Assembly: GCA_949295065.1 (NCBI GenBank)
Contig: CASFJQ010000005.1
Coordinates: 1 to 64,000, forward strand
Direction of reading: 5' to 3'
Length of the DNA stretch: 64,000 bases
Origin: an uncultured Parabacteroides sp.
Lineage (GTDB): Bacteria > Bacteroidota > Bacteroidia > Bacteroidales > Tannerellaceae
Positions 59,465 to 64,000 of the stretch are shown here, one piece after another. The position numbers and the translations under genes were made by a program. Under the pieces are notes generated by a model, which was not told the DNA's origin, ran no database searches, and worked only from the letters and a program-made list of their open reading frames with translations. Numbering within the stretch: the stretch's first letter is position 1; each line of letters opens with the position of its first letter.

Positions 59465-61992
59465 GAACTATATTATATTGTATTTTCTTTTCCTTTCTGA
59501 TGGTTTATCCGGTATTGGCTCAAAAAGAGGAAAAGCCAACAGTATCATTCAAACTAAAAAACGAACCGATTTCGAAAGGATTACGGGAAATAGAGAAACA
59601 GACAGGTTTGTCTTTATCATTTGAATCTCTATTATTTGAAGGTTTCCCGGATGTGACAGTAAACTTTAAGAATACGCCTTATGATAAAGCATTGGACACA
59701 TTGTTCAATGGCACTTGGGTAGAATGGATACGGAACGGAAATTTCATCATACTGAAACGCAGATTTTCTGTGGATATGCACAACGACAGTATAAGAACAA
59801 AACATCTTGCAGAAGTACTTGTTGAAGCAGATAGTGTGCGAACTTCATATAGTATGCGAAATGGTGGAGTTTCCTCAATCCCCGCATCTACGCTGCAACG
59901 AATCCCGTCATTGTTCGGACAAACAGATGTGGTGCGTGGTCTTCACCTTCTGCCCGGTGTTTCATCCGGAAGCGAAGGAATGACAGGTCTGTATGTGAGA
60001 GGAGGAAACAACGACCAGAATCTTTTCCTGCTTGACAATATGCCTTTATATCAGATAAGTCATCTTGCAGGTCTCTTCTCTCCTTTCAATCCGGATGTGA
60101 TACGGAAAATGGATTTCTACAAGAGTGATTTTCCGTCCCGCTATGGCGGACGCTTGTCGTCTGTTGTTGACATTGAAAGTAAATCAGGTAACAACAAACG
60201 AATTCATGGTTCAGCGTCATTAGGTCTGCTTTCGGGAAGCCTTTATTTGGAAGGTCCGATAATCAAGGATAAGCTGACGTTCAATATTGGTATCAGACGT
60301 TCGTGGATGGATTTGATTACTGCTCCTACATTTGCTCTTATCAATCTGTATGAAAAGAAGAAAGGCGACTATTCTGTGGATTTGTTGTCTTTCCGGTATT
60401 CATTCCACGACCTGAACGCCAGGATGGACTATAAGATTAATGAAAAGGATAAACTTTCCTTTCACGTATACTCCGGAAATGATTATTTAATGTTTCAGAA
60501 CAAGGATTTGATGGAAAACTGGAGTATGGTGGATTATTCACGTTATCAGACAAGTTTCGGGAATCTGCTGGCAGGAGTGAACTGGAACAGGATTATCAAC
60601 CTCAAGAGTAATCTTTCACTCGGTTTTTCATATACCAGATATCACTCAAATATAACTTACAAATCAGGTAACAACAATAACGGTTATGGAAACGGGGCAT
60701 ATTATCCATGGTATGGGAACAGCGGATATGAACATGAAATAGTTCCAGTATTTACTGAGTTCAACGTATATTACCCGGAAACAAGCAGTTCAAACAAATC
60801 CCTTATTCAGGATTTCAATCTACGGGGAAAGATAAATTCAGATTTCAATGACAGACACAGTATATCATATGGAGCAAATTTGACTTATCATGCATACAGG
60901 CCTATAAGTCTTTTAAATGAGCAGTATGCATTCTTAAATGGGAAAACTATATGCGAAGGGAAAAGCCAGTATGTGAATAAGACAAATTCCATTGAAGGGC
61001 AAATATATATAGATGATTATTTTAAATTATCTGACAAACTTGAGCTTAACACCGGATTAAGAATGGAGCTATTCGCAGGAAAGAAAGTTTATCCGGATAT
61101 TCAGCCACGTATTAAATTACAATATATGGCTAACGACAAATGGAACGCGTATATTGCATATTCACGTATGAGACAATATATTCACATGGTTCCTTCATCA
61201 TATTTTTCTTTACCTAACGATGTGTGGTTTCCTACAACGGAAGAGATAAAACCTATGACATCAAATCAGCTGACTGCTGGTGTGTTCTATAATCCCAGCA
61301 AAGATTACTCATTTGCTACAGAGGTTTATTACAAAGGAATGGATAACTTGTTGGAATTCCGAAACGGAGCAATGCAATTTGAAGGTTTAGAAACATGGAA
61401 CGACAAACTGGCTGTAGGAAGCGGACGCTCATACGGTATTGAATGGAGTGCACGGAAAGAAACAGGTAAATTAAATGGGTGGATATCATATACTCTTTCG
61501 TGGAGTGACAGATTGTTTCCGGAACTTAACAGCGGAAACCGTTTCCCTTCACGATTTGACAACAGGCACAAAATAAATATTGTCGGTTTGTGGAAGATAA
61601 GCAAGAAAGTAGAATTGAATGCTGTATGGACATATCACAGTGGCGACAGGATAACGCTTGCCCTTGACCAGTATTATATGAATCAGGGAGCGGACGATTG
61701 GATATATAATCAAACTAATTCATGGAAACCTCAGTTTAATTGGACTTATACGGGAGAAAGGAATAATGTCCAATTGCCTGCATATCACCGATTGGACTTG
61801 GGGTTAAACATTTACCGTCCGAAGAAAAACGGAAGAATGGGAATATGGAACGTCAGTATATACAATGCTTATTGCAGGATGAATGTCTTTGCTATAAAAA
61901 CAACTGTAGATGAAAATCACCAGACAGCCAAAGCATCGTCGCTTTCGTTTTTACCGATAATTCCAATGGTTTCTTATACATATAAGTTTTAA
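59461..61992 (+). CDS. TonB-dependent receptor/transducer with STN domain
   Basis: 843 residues. Signal peptide (1-20), STN domain (25-100, VSFKLKNEPISKGLREIEKQ), plug domain (about 125-235, GGVSSIPASTLQRIPSLFGQ, VRGGNNDQNLFLLDNMPLY) and a 22-strand barrel. The STN domain contacts FecR, so this is a signalling receptor. The usual first strand and the final Phe (YTYKF) are present. The substrate is unknown; siderophore, sugar and peptide are all possible. It is followed by family A repeat A9. Confidence 0.93.
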   Translation: MRTILYCIFFSFLMVYPVLAQKEEKPTVSFKLKNEPISKGLREIEKQTGLSLSFESLLFEGFPDVTVNFKNTPYDKALDTLFNGTWVEWIRNGNFIILKRRFSVDMHNDSIRTKHLAEVLVEADSVRTSYSMRNGGVSSIPASTLQRIPSLFGQTDVVRGLHLLPGVSSGSEGMTGLYVRGGNNDQNLFLLDNMPLYQISHLAGLFSPFNPDVIRKMDFYKSDFPSRYGGRLSSVVDIESKSGNNKRIHGSASLGLLSGSLYLEGPIIKDKLTFNIGIRRSWMDLITAPTFALINLYEKKKGDYSVDLLSFRYSFHDLNARMDYKINEKDKLSFHVYSGNDYLMFQNKDLMENWSMVDYSRYQTSFGNLLAGVNWNRIINLKSNLSLGFSYTRYHSNITYKSGNNNNGYGNGAYYPWYGNSGYEHEIVPVFTEFNVYYPETSSSNKSLIQDFNLRGKINSDFNDRHSISYGANLTYHAYRPISLLNEQYAFLNGKTICEGKSQYVNKTNSIEGQIYIDDYFKLSDKLELNTGLRMELFAGKKVYPDIQPRIKLQYMANDKWNAYIAYSRMRQYIHMVPSSYFSLPNDVWFPTTEEIKPMTSNQLTAGVFYNPSKDYSFATEVYYKGMDNLLEFRNGAMQFEGLETWNDKLAVGSGRSYGIEWSARKETGKLNGWISYTLSWSDRLFPELNSGNRFPSRFDNRHKINIVGLWKISKKVELNAVWTYHSGDRITLALDQYYMNQGADDWIYNQTNSWKPQFNWTYTGERNNVQLPAYHRLDLGLNIYRPKKNGRMGIWNVSIYNAYCRMNVFAIKTTVDENHQTAKASSLSFLPIIPMVSYTYKF

Positions 61993-61995
61993 ATC

Positions 61996-62098
61996 AGGGG
62001 ACAAGTTGACGAGACACGAGTTAACAAGGTTCGCAAAACAAAGCCGAAAGCTCTAATAACTTCATATACTTGTCAAATTATCCCCTTGTCAACTAATA
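61996..62098. repeat. family A repeat, divergent copy A9
   Basis: GGGGACAAGTTGACGAGACA and GAGTTAACAAGG on the left, TTGTCAAATTATCCCCTTGTC on the right. The core differs from that of the longer copies. It lies between receptor and DUF4249 genes. Confidence 0.7.
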
Positions 62099-62109
62099 AA
62101 AAAACACAT

Positions 62110-63057
62110 ATGAAACAAATTATACTAATAACAACAACTTTCATCCTTTCACTGACTTCGTGCATAAAGGATATTGACCTTAGTGAATATATCACTTCAC
62201 CCAAACTGGTGATGAATGCGACTTTATTTCCTGACAGAAATATTGAAGTGGAAGTGACACGTACATGGTTCATCGGAACACCAAAACCTAATGAAGCTAT
62301 TGAAGACGCTAAAGTTAATCTTTACGTTAATGAAGAATGGAAAGAAGAGCTGAATCATAAAATAAAAGAAGATTCAACAGGAAAAAAGGCTATATATTTC
62401 AGCCAATATAAACCACAAAGAGGTGAAACACTGAGAATAGAAGTTTCTAAGGAAGGATTCCATGATGCCTCATCAACAGATATTATCCCGGATGCATGCA
62501 AAATTAAATCCTATACAACAGAAAGAATAAAGAACAACAACAGACTATGTGAACTTACTATTAAAGATAATCCAGATAATGAAGACTATTATGCAATATA
62601 TATGTTCTATCAGGATACAGTAATAAACGGTGAGCCTGTATATAAAGGTTTCTATCCTAAAATATTAAACGAAAACCTAATTATAAACGAGGAAAAGAGT
62701 TTTATTGATAAAATATTCGATACAGGAAGCGATTATCTTAATTACACCGTTGAGCCTAAGATTTTCAATGACAGAAGTTTCAACGGTAAGGATTTCACTG
62801 TGTCAATATCCATATATTCACCTCTTCGTATGAAAATAAATGCAGACGGAAGTTATTATAACTGCTTTATGCGAGTTTACACACTCTCTGAATCATATTA
62901 CCGTTTCCTTGAATCTGTATTGTTCGTTAGTAGTGAAGACATTCTTAAAGACATGGCAAACCAAGGGCTTACCGCCCCTCCCATGGTTTTCAGCAATGTA
63001 AAGAATGGAGCAGGAATGATTGGAGCTTGCAACTATTATGATATTCCTATAAAATGA
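62110..63057 (+). CDS. DUF4249-family lipoprotein
   Basis: 315 residues from MKQIILITTT; eight more codons upstream lack a lipobox context. The lipobox SLTSCIKD lipidates Cys18. The family DUF4249 almost always follows TonB-dependent receptors of the sigma/FecR type in Bacteroidota and is thought to be the surface-exposed partner of the receptor. LVMNATLFPDRNIEVEVTRTW and YYRFLESVLFVSSEDI are family-typical. The gene ends seven bases before a tRNA on the other strand. Confidence 0.88.
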   Translation: MKQIILITTTFILSLTSCIKDIDLSEYITSPKLVMNATLFPDRNIEVEVTRTWFIGTPKPNEAIEDAKVNLYVNEEWKEELNHKIKEDSTGKKAIYFSQYKPQRGETLRIEVSKEGFHDASSTDIIPDACKIKSYTTERIKNNNRLCELTIKDNPDNEDYYAIYMFYQDTVINGEPVYKGFYPKILNENLIINEEKSFIDKIFDTGSDYLNYTVEPKIFNDRSFNGKDFTVSISIYSPLRMKINADGSYYNCFMRVYTLSESYYRFLESVLFVSSEDILKDMANQGLTAPPMVFSNVKNGAGMIGACNYYDIPIK

Positions 63058-63063
63058 GAAGTG

Positions 63064-63137
63064 TGACCCGGGTGGGACTCAAACCCACGACCTTCAGAAC
63101 CGGAATCTGACGCTCTATTCAACTAAGCTACCGGGCC
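63064..63137 (-). tRNA. tRNA-Arg (CCG)
   Basis: 74 bases on the minus strand. Acceptor GGCCCGG pairs with CCGGGTC (one G-T pair), anticodon loop TTCCGGT gives CCG, T-arm GTGGGTTTGAGTCCCAC. Class I variable loop. Lacks encoded CCA. Confidence 0.95.
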
Positions 63138-63272
63138 TTGAAAAATATGAATGCAAATGTATAGATAATCTTTTAAGAATGCAAATTGGACTGGCAAATA
63201 TTGGACACACAATAACTTTTATCATTGAATCCAATTATTTAATATCATTTTGCAAATAATCCAGTCTGAACT

Positions 63273-63303
63273 ATTGTTATTTTGCAATCAATACTTATCT
63301 TTG
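63273..63303 (+). promoter_or_regulatory. promoter of asnA
   Basis: ATTG (63273-63276), 19 bases, TATCTTTG (63296-63303). Confidence 0.65.
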
Positions 63304-63339
63304 TCTGCACAAAATAACAAACTCTAATTTAATAAATAT

Positions 63340-64000
63340 ATGAGCTATCTGATTAAACCCGCAGGATATAAGGCAATCTTAAATCTGCAACAAACAGAGT
63401 TAGGTATAAAGAAAATAAAAGACTTTTTCCAACAGAATCTATCTTCGGAACTTCGACTTCGCCGTGTTACAGCTCCATTATTCGTATTAAAAGGTATGGG
63501 TATCAATGATGACCTTAACGGCACAGAAAGAGCTGTTTCATTCCCTATAAAGGATTTGGGAGATGCCAAAGCAGAAATTGTTCATTCTTTGGCAAAATGG
63601 AAAAGACTAACTTTAGCTGATTACAAGATTGAAGAAGGATATGGTATTTATACAGACATGAATGCCATCCGAGCCGATGAGGAACTTGGCAACTTGCACT
63701 CTCTGTATGTTGACCAGTGGGACTGGGAAAGAGTGATGAAACCGGAAGAGAGAAATATTGATTTCCTGAAACAGATTGTACGCAGAATTTACGCTGCAAT
63801 GGTGAGAACTGAATATATGGTTTATGAGATGTTCCCTGAAATTACACCAAGTTTACCACAGGAAATCCAGTTCATACATGCTGAAGATTTATTACAGAAA
63901 TATCCTGGTTTATCTGCCAAAGAAAGAGAAGATGCTATAACTAAGGAATATGGAGCTGTGTTCATCATCGGCATTGGATGTAAATTAAGTGACGGCAAAA
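63340..64000 (+). CDS. asnA: aspartate-ammonia ligase, 5' part (partial)
   Basis: At least 220 residues, running off the right edge. MSYLIKPAGYKAILNLQQTE at the start, RVTAPLFVLKGMGINDDLNG, VHSLAKWKRLTLADY, YTDMNAIRADEELGNLHSLY and YVDQWDWERVM match AsnA, which makes Asn from Asp, ammonia and ATP and resembles class II synthetases. It gives the substrate for asnS at 32380. The start follows a perfect -7 box by 36 bases. The family is about 330-345 residues, so roughly two thirds are in view. Confidence 0.95.
   Translation, partial: MSYLIKPAGYKAILNLQQTELGIKKIKDFFQQNLSSELRLRRVTAPLFVLKGMGINDDLNGTERAVSFPIKDLGDAKAEIVHSLAKWKRLTLADYKIEEGYGIYTDMNAIRADEELGNLHSLYVDQWDWERVMKPEERNIDFLKQIVRRIYAAMVRTEYMVYEMFPEITPSLPQEIQFIHAEDLLQKYPGLSAKEREDAITKEYGAVFIIGIGCKLSDGK

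Overview
The window comes from a low-GC member of the Bacteroidales (phylum Bacteroidota). The evidence is consistent. The first bases are the 5' end of a 16S rRNA gene read on the minus strand. Many genes are preceded by the Bacteroides-type promoter (TTTG about 19 bases before TAnnTTTG). The gene content is typical of the order: an S46 dipeptidyl-peptidase, a PorQ-like protein, the tonB/exbB/exbD set, DUF2027-Smr, DUF4301 and DUF4249 proteins, and a FecI/FecR/TonB-dependent receptor unit. I cannot name the genus from the sequence alone.

Layout. 1-1450: start of an rRNA operon running left, with two tandem promoters, then gene-poor DNA holding a 22-bp-pitch palindrome array and a hairpin repeat. 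1450-5920: Smr protein, CYTH phosphatase, S46 peptidase (probably the Asp/Glu-specific DPP11 type) and a small membrane protein. 6040-8970: an AT-rich restriction-modification operon with an EcoRV-like endonuclease, its Dam-like methylase and a second DpnA-like methylase. 9100-18300: SDR oxidoreductase, surface protein, a RelA-type (p)ppGpp synthetase, DUF4301 protein, O-acetylhomoserine sulfhydrylase, then a cobalamin riboswitch followed by a terminator and a small outer-membrane barrel. 18380-31430: priA, SIMPL protein, pfkA, the porQ-cmk-ispH run, an Lrp regulator, the exbB/exbD energy-transduction operon, tRNA-Ser, tatD and a polyprenyl synthase. 31430-36890: tonB, asnS, an rRNA pseudouridine synthase with a long disordered tail, and purB. 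37430-43380: three identical tRNA-Val genes, an Ntn-hydrolase, a lectin-PHP lipoprotein, an outer-membrane protein, trpS and a small lipoprotein. 43380-50740: carB behind an attenuator-like leader, a membrane sensor-regulator and a sulfide:quinone-reductase-like flavoprotein. 50900-54670: an accessory patch with an HU-like protein, a VapE/DUF3874-like protein flanked by inverted copies of a MITE-like repeat, a possible structured RNA and a broken YhcG-type nuclease gene. 55000-64000: nrdD-nrdG, an ECF sigma/FecR/TonB-dependent receptor/DUF4249 operon, tRNA-Arg and the start of asnA.

How the genes fit together. Energy transduction (tonB, exbB, two exbD) powers receptors such as the one at 59461. 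nrdD/nrdG and the oxygen-free life style fit together. carB, purB, asnA, asnS and trpS are housekeeping. The RM operon and the HU/VapE/YhcG patch look like acquired or defence-related DNA.

The most unusual signals are between genes. (1) Five short arrays of palindromic units sit at 22-23 bp pitch in five unrelated intergenic regions; the units share the pitch but not the sequence. (2) A pyrBI-like leader lies before carB: consensus promoter, 32-codon T-rich leader ORF, strong terminator beginning 6 bases after its stop codon. (3) A family of about 110-145 bp TTGACAAG-type elements, the best with terminal inverted repeats, and a second GTCAAGAAG family that supplies the last codons of adjacent genes. 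(4) A small stem-loop RNA candidate with its own promoter at 53.5 kb. All functional statements for these are inference from sequence.
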